A stretch of 64,000 nt of DNA from Borreliella spielmanii. GTDB taxonomy: Bacteria > Spirochaetota > Spirochaetia > Borreliales > Borreliaceae. A program made the position numbers and the translations under genes. Location of the stretch: the NCBI RefSeq assembly GCF_014201705.1, contig NZ_JACHFA010000002.1:124001-188000 (forward strand). The letters are read 5' to 3'. The notes beneath the pieces were generated by a model. The model had not been told where the DNA came from and did no database searches. It saw nothing but the letters and a program-made list of their open reading frames with translations. This document shows positions 45,858-56,534 of this stretch, piece by piece (the first letter of the stretch is position 1; the number at the start of each line of letters is the position of its first letter).

Positions 45858-46801
45858 TACTCTATTCTTTTAATATTATTTATTATTTTATTTTTGTCAA
45901 TAAGCATGCCATTTAAAAGGAAATCTGGGTTTATTGCTATACCATTAATTCTTACTTCGAAGTGTAAATGAGGACCCGTTGAGAGGCCTGTGTTTCCAGT
46001 GTGTCCAATATATTCGCCGGCACTAACTACTTTATTTTCACTTGTTCCTAATTTTGAGAGGTGAAGGTAAATTGTAAATATACCCGGTAAATGTTGTATT
46101 ATAAGGGTATTGCCTGTTAGCTCTCTGTTTTTTGCAAATACAACTTTTCCCTTGCCAGCAGCAAAAATCGGGGTATTTTCTCTTTTAAATGGTGCATAAT
46201 CAATTCCATTGTGCATTGTATAATTTGAAATTTTTTTGGCACCTTGCATGTAAAGCCTTAAATCTCCGTATTGGCTTGTTACTGTGTATTGATCTTTTAT
46301 TGGTTTAACTAAAGCATCGTAGTGGTATATTGTTGTGTCTCCAATATTACCAATAATGTTCCATAAAACCAAAGCTTGTTCTTTTTGTTTTATTGATTTT
46401 TTTTGGGTAATAAGTTTAGCTTTTTCTTTATTAAAACTGATTTTTGTTCTTTTGAAGTTAAATTTTTTTATTTCTATTTCCTTGATATAGCTTTTATTTT
46501 TGAATTCTATTTGAATTTTCCTTTTTCCCTCTTTTATCATTGGTGTAATTCCTATAAATGCTATGTAGTAATTTTTATTTCCTACTGTAAATTTGAATGG
46601 AGAGGAACTTATGATTGGATTTTTATTTATACTTAAAAGTGATAACTTTTTAAAGTTATCATTACTTGCAAAGTATATGTAATCTCCTTGAAATGCCTCT
46701 TTTTTATATTGGACTTTAGGAATAGTATTTGTTATTTCTGAATTTATATTTTCTATTCCTAGAATACATAATATAAGTAAGGTTTTTTGTATTTTATACA
46801 T
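45857..46801 (-). CDS. M23 family peptidoglycan metallopeptidase (BB0255-like)
   Basis: A 314-residue secreted protein with a signal peptide ([20 protein letters not shown]), a beta-rich middle region and a C-terminal M23 domain with a full zinc site: [19 protein letters not shown] and [14 protein letters not shown]. It probably cleaves peptide crosslinks in the periplasm. The first bases overlap the recJ stop by 8, so it is coupled to recJ, an odd partner. Two further M23 enzymes lie in this window. Confidence 0.9.
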   Translation of the reverse strand: MYKIQKTLLILCILGIENINSEITNTIPKVQYKKEAFQGDYIYFASNDNFKKLSLLSINKNPIISSSPFKFTVGNKNYYIAFIGITPMIKEGKRKIQIEFKNKSYIKEIEIKKFNFKRTKISFNKEKAKLITQKKSIKQKEQALVLWNIIGNIGDTTIYHYDALVKPIKDQYTVTSQYGDLRLYMQGAKKISNYTMHNGIDYAPFKRENTPIFAAGKGKVVFAKNRELTGNTLIIQHLPGIFTIYLHLSKLGTSENKVVSAGEYIGHTGNTGLSTGPHLHFEVRINGIAINPDFLLNGMLIDKNKIINNIKRIE

Positions 46802-48920
46802 TGGTTTGAGCGCTCTTTTTTATGTCTATAATTTTCAAAATTTTTTCTCTTGGGCAGTAAAAATCTTCATTAACTGTAAAAATGATGTCTAAATATTGAT
46901 CTTCTTTTATATTTAATTCTTCTATTTTTTTTGTTCCGTTAAAAAAAATAGCTTTATAATAATCGTTTTGTGATTTAATGCGCATATTTATGTGTTTTGA
47001 GCTATGATTTTTGTCAATTATTTTGAGTTCTTGAAGGAAAACATTTTCCATCATTAATACTAGCTCTTTAAATTCGTAACCATAAGGTTCAAATATTTCT
47101 ATTGTTTTAAAAAGAGAATCTTTTGTTAAATCTTTTGGAATAATAGCATCTATTAATATTGATTCGTTTTCATTAGTGGTTTCATATTCAACTTTTGTAG
47201 TTGCATATTCTAATTCTTTAATAAAGTCTTCGAGTAAATTTTCATGCAGTGTAAATCCAGCAGCAGCTTTATGTCCTCCCGAATTTATTACTAAATGAGA
47301 AGGTACTATCGATATTAGTGTTTTTGAATTAATTTTATTGTTTGATCTAATTGATCCTTTAATAATATTACCTTGTTTTGTTAAAAAAATGGCAACTTTT
47401 TGGTAGTAAACAGAAAGTCTAGTTGCAATTCTAGAACTTATTCCTTTTGGGGTATTTTTATCGTAGCAAACTATAAATTTATCGTTTTTAAAAATAGTAT
47501 TTTTATTATGCGAATTCCAAGCTTTTTCTTCTTTATATTTTCTCAGTTCGTTGATTTCTTTTATTTCTTTAAATTTATTTTCTATTTGATTAATATCACT
47601 AGTTAGTAAAAAATTTATTGCAATATTTGCTTTTTCAAGTCTTCCTGTTGAGTTTAGTATTGGTGCAATTTTATATGCGATATCTATTGAAGTTATATTT
47701 GGTTTTGTTAATATACCCGCATCTTTTAACAGGTAATTTATAGACATTCTTTCTCTTAATGCAATTTCTTTAAGTCCTACTTTTAGAATTATTCTGTTTT
47801 CATTAATAATGGGCATATTGTCTGCTATTGTTCCTATTGCAACAAAATTAAGTCTTTTTAGACATTTTTGGAGCAAATTTTTGTTAGTTTCAAAAATTAT
47901 GTTGTAAAATATGTAGTAAAGTTTGTCTTTAATCTCAACTTCTTTATATTTAAAATATTTAGTTGCTTGGATTAAGTCTTTTAATGTTTTTTTTCTGAAA
48001 TTTGGATATTTTTTTGTAAAATTTTCACTAATATCAATTGTGTTTATATTTATGTTTCTTGCGAAGTGTTTATTTAATAATTGGTTTTGATCTTCTTTGT
48101 TAAAGATTATTATATATTTGTTTTGTACAAATTTTTCTAGTTTGTTTAAGTTAGTTAAAGGGTCATTCTTATAATATAATCTTAGATATTGTTCTAAAAC
48201 ATAGTTGTTTATTTCTATTGCATGAAGAATAATTTCATTTTTTGTTTTTTCTAAAAATAAAAATACAAGGTTTTTAGAATAAAGATCTGTAAAGGACATG
48301 CTAAGAGCAAGACAGGTTTTAAAACTTACACAACATCCTGCTATTTCTTTGAATGGATATTTGTCATCTTTTAGATGAGGATTTATAACTATGCTTTCAG
48401 TTTTAAAATCTTCGCCTGGAAGATGGTGGTCTGTGATTATTATTTCTATTCCTTTTGAATTTGCATAATTTATTTCTTCAATACTAGAGATGCCATTATC
48501 AACAGTTATTATTAAAGAGATTTTTTTTTCTAAAGCCATGTTGATTAATTCGGTTGAAAGCCCATAAAATTCCCCATTTGAAGGTATTTTATAACTCACA
48601 TTAAGTCCGAAATCTTTAAGAGTTTCATACATTATTATTGTTGCTGTGATTCCATCAGCATCTTTATCTCCAAAGATTAATATGTTTTCATTTTCTTTGA
48701 TTGCTTTATTAATTCTGTTTATAAATTTATTTATATTTTTTAATAAAAATGGATTGTGTAGTAAATTTACGCTGTCTTCAAGGAAAAACATAAAATCTTC
48801 TTCTTTGATTTCTCTTTTTAAAAGTAAAGTTGCTTCAAAAGGATTGATATTGTATTGCTTAACAATGCGATTTAATTCATGGGCTTGTATGTTAAGTTCT
48901 TTTTGTTTCCAAATTTTCAT
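46794..48920 (-). CDS. recJ: Single-stranded-DNA-specific exonuclease RecJ
   Basis: RecJ degrades single-stranded DNA 5' to 3' in RecF-type and mismatch repair. The 708-residue protein has LIFGDKDADGITAT (Asp85, Asp87, Asp89), ITVDNGISS, ITDHHLPGE (Asp164-His165-His166), AIGTIADNMPI and the DHHA1 end VINSGGHKAAAGFTL. It is longer than the 577 residues of E. coli RecJ because about 130-145 extra residues (about 210-355) lie between the DHH and the GTIAD block. The active-site set is complete. Confidence 0.95.
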   Translation of the reverse strand: MKIWKQKELNIQAHELNRIVKQYNINPFEATLLLKREIKEEDFMFFLEDSVNLLHNPFLLKNINKFINRINKAIKENENILIFGDKDADGITATIIMYETLKDFGLNVSYKIPSNGEFYGLSTELINMALEKKISLIITVDNGISSIEEINYANSKGIEIIITDHHLPGEDFKTESIVINPHLKDDKYPFKEIAGCCVSFKTCLALSMSFTDLYSKNLVFLFLEKTKNEIILHAIEINNYVLEQYLRLYYKNDPLTNLNKLEKFVQNKYIIIFNKEDQNQLLNKHFARNININTIDISENFTKKYPNFRKKTLKDLIQATKYFKYKEVEIKDKLYYIFYNIIFETNKNLLQKCLKRLNFVAIGTIADNMPIINENRIILKVGLKEIALRERMSINYLLKDAGILTKPNITSIDIAYKIAPILNSTGRLEKANIAINFLLTSDINQIENKFKEIKEINELRKYKEEKAWNSHNKNTIFKNDKFIVCYDKNTPKGISSRIATRLSVYYQKVAIFLTKQGNIIKGSIRSNNKINSKTLISIVPSHLVINSGGHKAAAGFTLHENLLEDFIKELEYATTKVEYETTNENESILIDAIIPKDLTKDSLFKTIEIFEPYGYEFKELVLMMENVFLQELKIIDKNHSSKHINMRIKSQNDYYKAIFFNGTKKIEELNIKEDQYLDIIFTVNEDFYCPREKILKIIDIKKSAQTNV

Positions 48921-49196
48921 CTATTTCTCTAAAATTTATTTTTTAATCGATTTTTCAAGGACTCTTCTTTATCAACTTCACCATAGATTAATTAATTTTA
49001 AGCAGTAGTCATTGTGCTTATTATTAAATGGTATAGCTTTAGCGGATTATAATTTTTACCAGAATATAAATCTATGGCCATAATTTTAACTGTGAAAATT
49101 CTCATTTTATTATTTTATAATAAAAGAAAATATTATTAAATGAATTTTCATAAAATATTTGTTTTGTTATAATTAGCTTAGGAGATTTCAAATTTT
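48921..49196. promoter_or_regulatory. Intergenic divergent promoter region of recJ and lon-1
   Basis: This 276-base gap separates minus-strand recJ from + strand lon-1. For lon, TATAAT at 49168-49173 with TTTTCA at 49145-49150 (17-base spacer) is a reasonable sigma-70 candidate, and GGAGA at 49181-49185 precedes the ATG. A perfect A/T-only inverted repeat lies at 49105-49125 (9-base arms, 3-base loop). A second TATAAT occurs at 49048-49053. No small gene or structured RNA is apparent. Confidence 0.45.
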
Positions 49197-51617
49197 ATGG
49201 ATGAATTTAAAAAAGCTAGGTTGGTAGATAAAAAGAAGGAAAAAACTGTAGCTGGAATTTTGCCTCATTCTAATAAACCCGCAAGAGTACCTTTAATAGC
49301 GGTTCCTTCTCATCCAGTTTTCCCAGGGATGTTTATTCCAATTGTTATAATCTCTGACTCTGATATGAAAGCAATCGATTATGCTATGAAAGGTAATGGA
49401 ATCATTGCTTTGTTTGTTTTGAATGATAAATTTTTAGAAAAAAATAATAATAATGCCCAACAGAAATTAGTTATTGATTATAGTAAAGATATTTATTCTG
49501 TTGGAGTTACTGGTAAGATAATAAAAAAAATTAATCTTCCAGATGGTGGTTATAATATATTCGTTTCAACTTTTGATAGGATTAAATTTATTAAAGTTGT
49601 TCTTAATGACAAGTTTCCCATAATTGAGATTGACTATTTAAAGCAAATTCCAGTTAGAAAAGATGATATTCAATCAAAGGCAGTTTACAGTAGTATTTTG
49701 CTTAGGACTAAAGAGATATTTTCACATAGAAAAATGCCGGAAGTTCAATTAAATATGGTTAATATTGAAGATAGGGGAAAATTATGTGATATTGTGGCCA
49801 GCACTATTTCATCTTCAAAAAATGATCATCAAATAGTTCTTGAAACTTTAAATGTAAAAGATAGGCTAAAAAAAGTTTTAGAGCTAATTTATGAGGAGCT
49901 TAATTTAATTGAAATTCAAAATAAAATTGCTAAAGGCATTCAAGAGAGATTAGAAAAACAACAAAAAGAGTTTTTTTTAAAAGAACAGCTTAAAGCTATT
50001 AAAGCTGAACTTGGCATAGGTGATAAAAAAAATAGTGATTTAGAAAAGCTTAAAACTAAGCTAAAGGCTTTAGAGTTAAAAGGAGAGTCTTTGGAGGTAG
50101 TTGAAAAAGAGTTGGAAAAATTTTCACTTCTTGAGACAAGCTCGGCTGAATATATTGTTATTAGAAATTATCTTGAACTTGTTACTGAGCTTCCTTGGCG
50201 AGATTTGAAAATTAATTTTGATAAATTAGATTTGCAAAAATCTAAAAAAATTTTAGATAAAACTCATTATGGGATGACGGAAGTTAAGAATAGAATTATT
50301 GAATATATTTCTGTTCTTAAATTAAGAAAGACCCAAAAGGGAGCTATTATTCTTTTGGTGGGACCTCCTGGTGTGGGAAAAACTTCTATTGGGGCGGCTA
50401 TTGCAAAAGTTTTGCGCACCAAGTTTTTTAGATTTTCTGTTGGTGGAATGCGTGATGAAGCAGAGCTTAAGGGGCACAGAAGAACTTATGTTGGTGCTTT
50501 GCCTGGCAAAATTATTCAAGGCTTAAGAATTACTAAGACAAATTCTCCTGTTTTTTTAATTGATGAGGTGGATAAAATTTCTGCTTCAAATTATGGGGAT
50601 CCTTTTTCAGTTCTTCTTGAAGTTTTAGATCCCGAACAGAATGTTAAATTTAGAGATCATTATCTTGACCTTCCTTTTGATATTTCAAATATATTTTTTA
50701 TTCTAACTGCTAATTCTGTTGAAACAATACCAAGACCTTTGTTAAATAGAATGGAGGTTATTGAAGTTTCTGGATATGTTGATAATGAAAAAATAGAGAT
50801 TGCAAGAAAGTATTTAATCCCTAAAGTTTTAAGTGAAAATGGAGTTGATAAAGATTCTTTAAAATTTCAAAGTTCAGCTCTTGTTCAAATTGCTCAAGAG
50901 TATGCAAGAGATAATGGAGTGAGAAATTTTGAAAAATATTTAAACAAAATTGTGCGAAAGGTTGCTAGAAAGCTTATTGAAAATACCGAGGTTAAATCTT
51001 ATCAAATTTCTAATGACAATCTAGAAGAATATGTTGGTGTACCTGTTTTTAGAAAAGAAAGTATGCTTAATGCTATGTATTCGGGGATGGTAATGGGCCT
51101 TGCTTGGACAAATTATGGAGGTTCAACTTTAATGATTGAAACAGTAAAGACTGAGTCCAAGGTAGGTGGAATTAAATTAACAGGCAGACTTGGAGATGTT
51201 ATGAAGGAATCTGCTAATATTGCCTATACTTATGTTAATAGCATTAAAGAGGATTTAAACATTAACAAATCCTTTTTTGAAAAAAATATTATTCATTTGC
51301 ATATTCCAGAAGGAGCTACCCCAAAAGATGGACCTTCTGCAGGAATTACAATAGCTAGTGCTTTTATCTCCCTTGCTCTTAATAAGGTTGTTAGGCCCCA
51401 TTTGGCTATGACAGGGGAGCTTTCTCTTACTGGGAATGTAATGATGATAGGGGGTCTTAGAGAAAAAATAATTGCAGCAAAGCGTAGTGGGGTGGAGCAT
51501 ATTATTGTTCCTAGGGCAAATAAAGTTGATTTAGAAGAGATTCCTATTAACATTAAAAGCGGCATTAATTTTTATCTTGTAGATAATATGCTTGAGGTCA
51601 TTAAATTATTGTTTTGA
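49197..51617 (+). CDS. lon: ATP-dependent protease Lon (Lon-1)
   Basis: Lon degrades misfolded and regulatory proteins. The 806-residue protein has the N-terminal LAN domain (VPLIAVPSHPVFPGMFIPIV), coiled coil, AAA+ module with Walker A GPPGVGKT at 389-396, and the protease domain with catalytic Ser714 (PKDGPSAGIT) and Lys757 (GGLREKIIAA); the 43-residue spacing equals that of E. coli Lon. Borrelia has two lon genes; from gene order this is lon-1 (BB0253). Its last 12 bases overlap the end of the convergent transporter gene. Confidence 0.96.
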   Translation: MDEFKKARLVDKKKEKTVAGILPHSNKPARVPLIAVPSHPVFPGMFIPIVIISDSDMKAIDYAMKGNGIIALFVLNDKFLEKNNNNAQQKLVIDYSKDIYSVGVTGKIIKKINLPDGGYNIFVSTFDRIKFIKVVLNDKFPIIEIDYLKQIPVRKDDIQSKAVYSSILLRTKEIFSHRKMPEVQLNMVNIEDRGKLCDIVASTISSSKNDHQIVLETLNVKDRLKKVLELIYEELNLIEIQNKIAKGIQERLEKQQKEFFLKEQLKAIKAELGIGDKKNSDLEKLKTKLKALELKGESLEVVEKELEKFSLLETSSAEYIVIRNYLELVTELPWRDLKINFDKLDLQKSKKILDKTHYGMTEVKNRIIEYISVLKLRKTQKGAIILLVGPPGVGKTSIGAAIAKVLRTKFFRFSVGGMRDEAELKGHRRTYVGALPGKIIQGLRITKTNSPVFLIDEVDKISASNYGDPFSVLLEVLDPEQNVKFRDHYLDLPFDISNIFFILTANSVETIPRPLLNRMEVIEVSGYVDNEKIEIARKYLIPKVLSENGVDKDSLKFQSSALVQIAQEYARDNGVRNFEKYLNKIVRKVARKLIENTEVKSYQISNDNLEEYVGVPVFRKESMLNAMYSGMVMGLAWTNYGGSTLMIETVKTESKVGGIKLTGRLGDVMKESANIAYTYVNSIKEDLNINKSFFEKNIIHLHIPEGATPKDGPSAGITIASAFISLALNKVVRPHLAMTGELSLTGNVMMIGGLREKIIAAKRSGVEHIIVPRANKVDLEEIPINIKSGINFYLVDNMLEVIKLLF

Positions 51618-53909
51618 TTTTTTAAAATTGTTATTTGAGGTTAGTTTGACGCTAGGTTTAAATAAATGAATTAATAATGGAAGAAGAGTTAGCGATGCAA
51701 GAGATGTCGTTAGCATTGTAAAAGCAATTATTGCTCCAAGAGTTGATATTATTTTATAGGTTGAAAATGTTAAGGTTAAAAACCCTATTCCAACAGAAAT
51801 GGAATTTGCGAATATTCCATTAAATACACTCGGTATTGATTCAAGAAGTGCCTTTTTGTAGATTTGACTTTTTCGGTATTTTAAAACAAACGTATTGAAA
51901 AAATGAATTGAATAATCTACTCCAACTCCCATACTTACAGACGCAATTGTTGCTGTTGCAGGGTTTAAGGTTATTCCAAATAATCTCATTACAGCAAAGT
52001 TTAAAAATACTGACCATGCCACTGGGATTGCAATAATTATTCCGGTTTTTATAGATTTAAAGAAAAACATAAGTAATAACGTTATTGATCCAAGAGTTGT
52101 TATAATGTTTACAATCTGCTCTTTTACCATTGTTTTAGCTATTAAAACCTTATCATATACCCCCGAGAAATGATATTTATTATTTTTCATATGTTCAGTA
52201 ATTGTTTTAATAGCATATTTTTCAAATTTTTTTATTCCTTCGGTTGAGTTATCTTCAATTCTTACTATAATAGATATTAATGACCAATCATCATTAATAT
52301 ACATTTTTTTATTGTCTTTAGCCCAATCGCTTTTATCGATCAAATTTATTAGTTTGTTTAGTATAGTTTTGTTTTCAGGCAGTTTATACTCTAGCGGTGA
52401 TTCTTTTTTAATTTTAAAATTTGTAAATTTTAAAATCCCATTAATAGAGCTTGATTGAGTTTTTGCAGAAAATGCATCAAGCTTATTTGTAATTAAATCC
52501 AAGATTTGCATCGCTTTAGCATTTTTAAATTCTCCGGGGGCCCCTTCAATTTCTATTTTGAAAATTGATATTCCTCCCATTTCCTTTTGCATTAGGTTTA
52601 ATGTTTTTTTTACACTTGTGTTTTCTTTAAAGTAATCTTTTTCATCAAAATTGATTTCAATTCTTAAAAGACCTGCAATAGAAATTGCCAGTATAATGCC
52701 TACTATTATAGAAGATGTATATTTTCTTTTTAGGATAGACTTTGTTATTTGTGTATTTAGATTGGCAAGTTTTTCAAGGAAAAATATTTTATATGCTTTA
52801 TTTTCTTTTTGTTTTTCAAGAGACTTTTTTTTTGCAAATGGGATTAATGTTATTATTCCAGGTAAAACGGTTAATGAAATTATCATTGAGATAATTACTC
52901 CAATTGCCATAAAAATACCCATTGTTTTGTAAGCATTAATTGAAGAGGTTGTAAGAGATAAGAATCCAAATGCAGTTGTAAGAGATGTTAGTAGGATGGG
53001 TTTTTTAAGTTTTTTAATTGTTGTTTTTATTGATTCTTTTGAGAGTTGTTCTTTTTTTATTAATTTAAATATTCCATTTATTATGTGTACAGCATTAGCG
53101 CATCCGATTGAAATAAGTAAAACAATCATTGAAGTTTCTGGTACTGTAATGGGGGATTGTACAAGTCCTTTAATTCCAAAAGTCCAAGTTAATGATAATA
53201 ATGCAATAAAAATGGGAATTAATGCGCCGAGTAGATTTTTTATAATAAGATAGAGTGAAATTATTACAACAAAAGTAGCAAGAGGTCCTAAGATCTTGAA
53301 GTCTTCAACCATGTAGTTTAAGATTTTTTCTCTTACTATTAAATCCCCTGTAAGATATAACTTTAGATTGTCTGTTTCATATTTTTTAATTGTTTTTTCC
53401 ATCTCATCAAGTTCAGTTTTTAAATTTCTACTAAAGTTGATTTTGTCACTCTCTGATGGAATTATTATAAAGTATATGAAATTTTCTGAGTTGCCCAAGA
53501 ATGTGTTTTTTACGAATGGAGTTGATTTTATTTTATTTTTTATTTCTTCTATGTCTTTATCTGTGTAGTTTTCTTTTTTAAATTGTGGAAAATAAGAAAA
53601 TATGCTTGTAACGGCATTTGGAGATACTTTTAAAATTTGAGTTATTTCATTGATTACACTGTTTATTATTTCAAAATTTTTTTTATTGAAAATATTTTTT
53701 TTATCTTGAAATATTACTATTGTAGATAAGAGTGAATTGCTTTTGTCAATGTCTATTAAGCTTTCAGTTTCTTTAGTCTTGGGAATAAGTTTTAAGATAT
53801 TAGCATCAAATTTAAGATTTTTTAAAAAAAATCCTAAAAAAATAGTAATTAATATAAATATTGTGAATATAATTCCTTTATATCTAATGGTTAGACTTTC
53901 AAAGTCCAT
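51606..53909 (-). CDS. RND/MMPL-family membrane transporter (BB0252-like)
   Basis: A 767-residue protein with a topology of two sets of six membrane segments, each preceded by a large periplasmic loop, as in MMPL/HAE3-type RND proteins. Typical blocks are LLISIGCANAVHIINGIFKL in the first half and ASVSMGVGVDYSIHFFNTFV in the second, with polar/acidic residues in the membrane. There is no adjacent membrane-fusion protein or outer-membrane channel, so lipid or hydrophobic-compound transfer (hopanoid/lipid-type HAE3) is more likely than drug efflux, by inference. It follows leuS after 14 bases. Confidence 0.85.
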   Translation of the reverse strand: MDFESLTIRYKGIIFTIFILITIFLGFFLKNLKFDANILKLIPKTKETESLIDIDKSNSLLSTIVIFQDKKNIFNKKNFEIINSVINEITQILKVSPNAVTSIFSYFPQFKKENYTDKDIEEIKNKIKSTPFVKNTFLGNSENFIYFIIIPSESDKINFSRNLKTELDEMEKTIKKYETDNLKLYLTGDLIVREKILNYMVEDFKILGPLATFVVIISLYLIIKNLLGALIPIFIALLSLTWTFGIKGLVQSPITVPETSMIVLLISIGCANAVHIINGIFKLIKKEQLSKESIKTTIKKLKKPILLTSLTTAFGFLSLTTSSINAYKTMGIFMAIGVIISMIISLTVLPGIITLIPFAKKKSLEKQKENKAYKIFFLEKLANLNTQITKSILKRKYTSSIIVGIILAISIAGLLRIEINFDEKDYFKENTSVKKTLNLMQKEMGGISIFKIEIEGAPGEFKNAKAMQILDLITNKLDAFSAKTQSSSINGILKFTNFKIKKESPLEYKLPENKTILNKLINLIDKSDWAKDNKKMYINDDWSLISIIVRIEDNSTEGIKKFEKYAIKTITEHMKNNKYHFSGVYDKVLIAKTMVKEQIVNIITTLGSITLLLMFFFKSIKTGIIIAIPVAWSVFLNFAVMRLFGITLNPATATIASVSMGVGVDYSIHFFNTFVLKYRKSQIYKKALLESIPSVFNGIFANSISVGIGFLTLTFSTYKIISTLGAIIAFTMLTTSLASLTLLPLLIHLFKPSVKLTSNNNFKKSKQ

Positions 53910-53923
53910 ATTACGCCTCTTTT

Positions 53924-56446
53924 TTACTTTATCACTATATTGACAAGCTTGTTTTTAATTACAATTATTTTTACTATTTTTTTATTGAATAAGTTTGATT
54001 TTATTTTGCTATTTTCCATTGCTAATTCTTTTAGCTCTTCTTCATTTATCTCTTTGTTTAGTAAAATTTTGTCTTTTATTTTTCCATTTATTTGCAAGAC
54101 AATTTCTTTTGTCTCTTTAATAATAAGGTTTTCATCGAATTTTGGCCATTTTGAATTTTTGAATAAACTAGGGGTTTCTTCAATATATTCCCAGAGTTCT
54201 TCTGCTAAATGGGGTGCATACGGGGATAAAATAATGATAAATGGTTTAAATATACTCAAATAGTTTTTTTCATACTTTAAAAGTTCATTTATAAATATCA
54301 TCATAGCAGAGATTGCTGTGTTGAAATTTAGTTTTTCTGTATCTTCTGTGACTTTTTTTATTACTTTATGCAGTTTAGATATTATTTCCTTTGGAGGATT
54401 GTCTTTTGATAGTTCTTTTTCTCTTAAGCTCCAAATTTTATTTAAAAATCGAAAAACACCAATAATACCTTTGGTGTTCCAAGGTTTAGAATCTGTTAGT
54501 GGTCCCATAAACATTTCATAAATTCTTATTGAGTCTGCTCCAAATTCCTTAATAATGTCGTCTGGGTTTATTACGTTTTTTAAAGATTTTGACATTTTGG
54601 CAGTTACTTGGGTTACTTCTTTACCATCTTTTTTGTCAAAAAATTTATTGTCTTTTTCTACAACTTGGTCATTGGGTATTAAAATTCCATTTTCTTTTTG
54701 ATAAGAAAATGCTGTTATTATGCCTTGATTTATTAGTTTTTTGAAAGGTTCTTTGGTATTTACATACCCTAAATCATAAAGAACCTTGTGCCAAAATCTT
54801 GAGTAAAGTAGGTGTAATACGGTATGCTCAGCTCCACCTATGTATAGGTCAACTGGCATCCAATATTCAATTTTTTTTTTGTTTGCAAATTCTTTTGAGT
54901 TTTTGGGGTCAAGGTATCTTAAATAATACCAACAAGAACCTGCCCATTGCGGCATTGTGTTTGTTTCTCTTGTAAAACCTGTATTTTTTACGTTTACCCA
55001 ATCTTTAATCCTTGATAAAGGAGATTCTCCTGTTAGAGAAGGTTTATAGTTTGCAGTTTCTGGAAGCTTTAAGGGAAGATCATTTTTTTCTAAAGGTATT
55101 GTATTTCCAAGTTTATCAAATAAAATGGGTATAGGTTCTCCCCAATATCTTTGTCTTGAAAAAACCCAATCTCTAAGCTTATAGGTAACCGTTTCTTTCC
55201 CTTTTTTGTTTTTAGTAAGCCATTTTATTACTTTATCTTTTACTTCAGAATTTTTAAGATTATTAAATTCATTAGGAGAATTTATTGAAATTCCATCATT
55301 AATAAATGCTTTTTCTAATATTTCATTTTTCCCCGATTTCGATATCACAGGTAGAATTTTTAATTCATATTTTTTAGCAAATTGAAAGTCCCTCTCATCA
55401 TGTGCTGGAACACCCATTACAGCTCCACTGCCATAAGTTCCTAGTACATAGCTTCCAACCCAAATTGGAATTTTTTCGTTTGTTATTGGATGAAACGCGT
55501 AAGATCCTGTGAAAACCCCCGATTTATCTTTTTCAAGAGAAGTCCTTTTAAGATCGCTTTTGAGTTCTTCTTGCTTTACATATTTCAAGACATTTTTTTT
55601 AAAGTTATTTTTTGTTATTTTTTCTACTAGTTTATTTTCTGGTGCAATTACTAAATATGTGATACCAAAGATTGTGTCTGGCCTTGTTGTAAAAACTTTG
55701 ATTTTATCATTGTAGCCTTCAATTTCAAAGTCAATTTCAATACCTGTTGATTTGCCAATCCAATTTCGTTGCATTTCTTTTACAGATTCGGGCCATTCTA
55801 ATTCTTCAAGGTCGTTTAACAATCTTTCAGCATACTTTGTAATTTTTAAAACCCATTGCCTTAAATATTTTTTTTCAACGTTGTGAAATCCCCTCTCAGA
55901 TTTTGGCCCGTTTGGAGTTTGAATAATCTCTTCATTTGCTAATACTGTTCCAAGCTCGGGACAGTACCATACGGGCATTTCTTTTGCATAAGCTAGACCT
56001 TTTTTATATAATTGCAAGAAAATCCACTGTGTCCATTTATAGTAATTCTCGTCATGTGTTCTAATTTCTCGATCCCAATCATAGGCAAATCCCAAAGCTT
56101 TTATTTGTTTTTTAAACTTATTAATATTTTCTTCTGTACTTTTTTGAGGGTGAGTCCCTGTTTGTATTGCATAATTTTCAGCAGGAAGTCCAAAACTATC
56201 AAATCCTATTGGATGAAGTACATGAAATCCATTTAAAATCTTGTATCTTGCAAATATGTCAGTAGCTGTATATCCTTCTGGATGGCCAACATGAAGTCCG
56301 TTGGCAGAAGGATAGGGAAACATGTCAAGTATGTATAATCTTTTTTCTTTAGGAATGCTTGGATCTTCTTTTACTTTGTATGTTTTGTTATTATCCCAAA
56401 ATTCTTGCCATTTTTTTTCAATTTTTATGAATTCGTATTTAGACAT
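53924..56446 (-). CDS. leuS: Leucyl-tRNA synthetase
   Basis: LeuRS charges tRNA-Leu and edits mischarged products. The 840-residue class I enzyme has MFPYPSANGLHVGHPEGYTA (HIGH-type HVGH, 52-55), the CP1 editing domain (VFTTRPDTIFGITYLVIAPE, GVPAHDERDFQFA), AEHTVLHLLYSRFWHK and KMSKS in AKMSKSLKNVINPDDII near residue 619. The editing Asp and threonine-rich loop are present. Length is normal. A tRNA-Leu gene lies directly upstream on the same strand. Confidence 0.97.
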   Translation of the reverse strand: MSKYEFIKIEKKWQEFWDNNKTYKVKEDPSIPKEKRLYILDMFPYPSANGLHVGHPEGYTATDIFARYKILNGFHVLHPIGFDSFGLPAENYAIQTGTHPQKSTEENINKFKKQIKALGFAYDWDREIRTHDENYYKWTQWIFLQLYKKGLAYAKEMPVWYCPELGTVLANEEIIQTPNGPKSERGFHNVEKKYLRQWVLKITKYAERLLNDLEELEWPESVKEMQRNWIGKSTGIEIDFEIEGYNDKIKVFTTRPDTIFGITYLVIAPENKLVEKITKNNFKKNVLKYVKQEELKSDLKRTSLEKDKSGVFTGSYAFHPITNEKIPIWVGSYVLGTYGSGAVMGVPAHDERDFQFAKKYELKILPVISKSGKNEILEKAFINDGISINSPNEFNNLKNSEVKDKVIKWLTKNKKGKETVTYKLRDWVFSRQRYWGEPIPILFDKLGNTIPLEKNDLPLKLPETANYKPSLTGESPLSRIKDWVNVKNTGFTRETNTMPQWAGSCWYYLRYLDPKNSKEFANKKKIEYWMPVDLYIGGAEHTVLHLLYSRFWHKVLYDLGYVNTKEPFKKLINQGIITAFSYQKENGILIPNDQVVEKDNKFFDKKDGKEVTQVTAKMSKSLKNVINPDDIIKEFGADSIRIYEMFMGPLTDSKPWNTKGIIGVFRFLNKIWSLREKELSKDNPPKEIISKLHKVIKKVTEDTEKLNFNTAISAMMIFINELLKYEKNYLSIFKPFIIILSPYAPHLAEELWEYIEETPSLFKNSKWPKFDENLIIKETKEIVLQINGKIKDKILLNKEINEEELKELAMENSKIKSNLFNKKIVKIIVIKNKLVNIVIK

Positions 56447-56534
56447 TTGTCCCCTTGAAAATTAATTTATAAGTTATTCTTTAACATCCTTTTAGATTAC
56501 ACTATTATTAATTTTAATTTAGTAACAATTTTGA

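Noticed and set aside
48646..49008. 120-codon + strand frame starting within recJ and running into the intergenic gap
   Set aside because: It is Phe/Ser/Leu-rich without a binding site or recognisable family and is antisense to the RecJ DHH region.
49105..49125. TTTTATTAT-TTT-ATAATAAAA hairpin upstream of lon as a heat-shock or CIRCE-like operator
   Set aside because: It is perfectly symmetric but consists only of A and T, so chance is a good explanation, and it does not resemble CIRCE.
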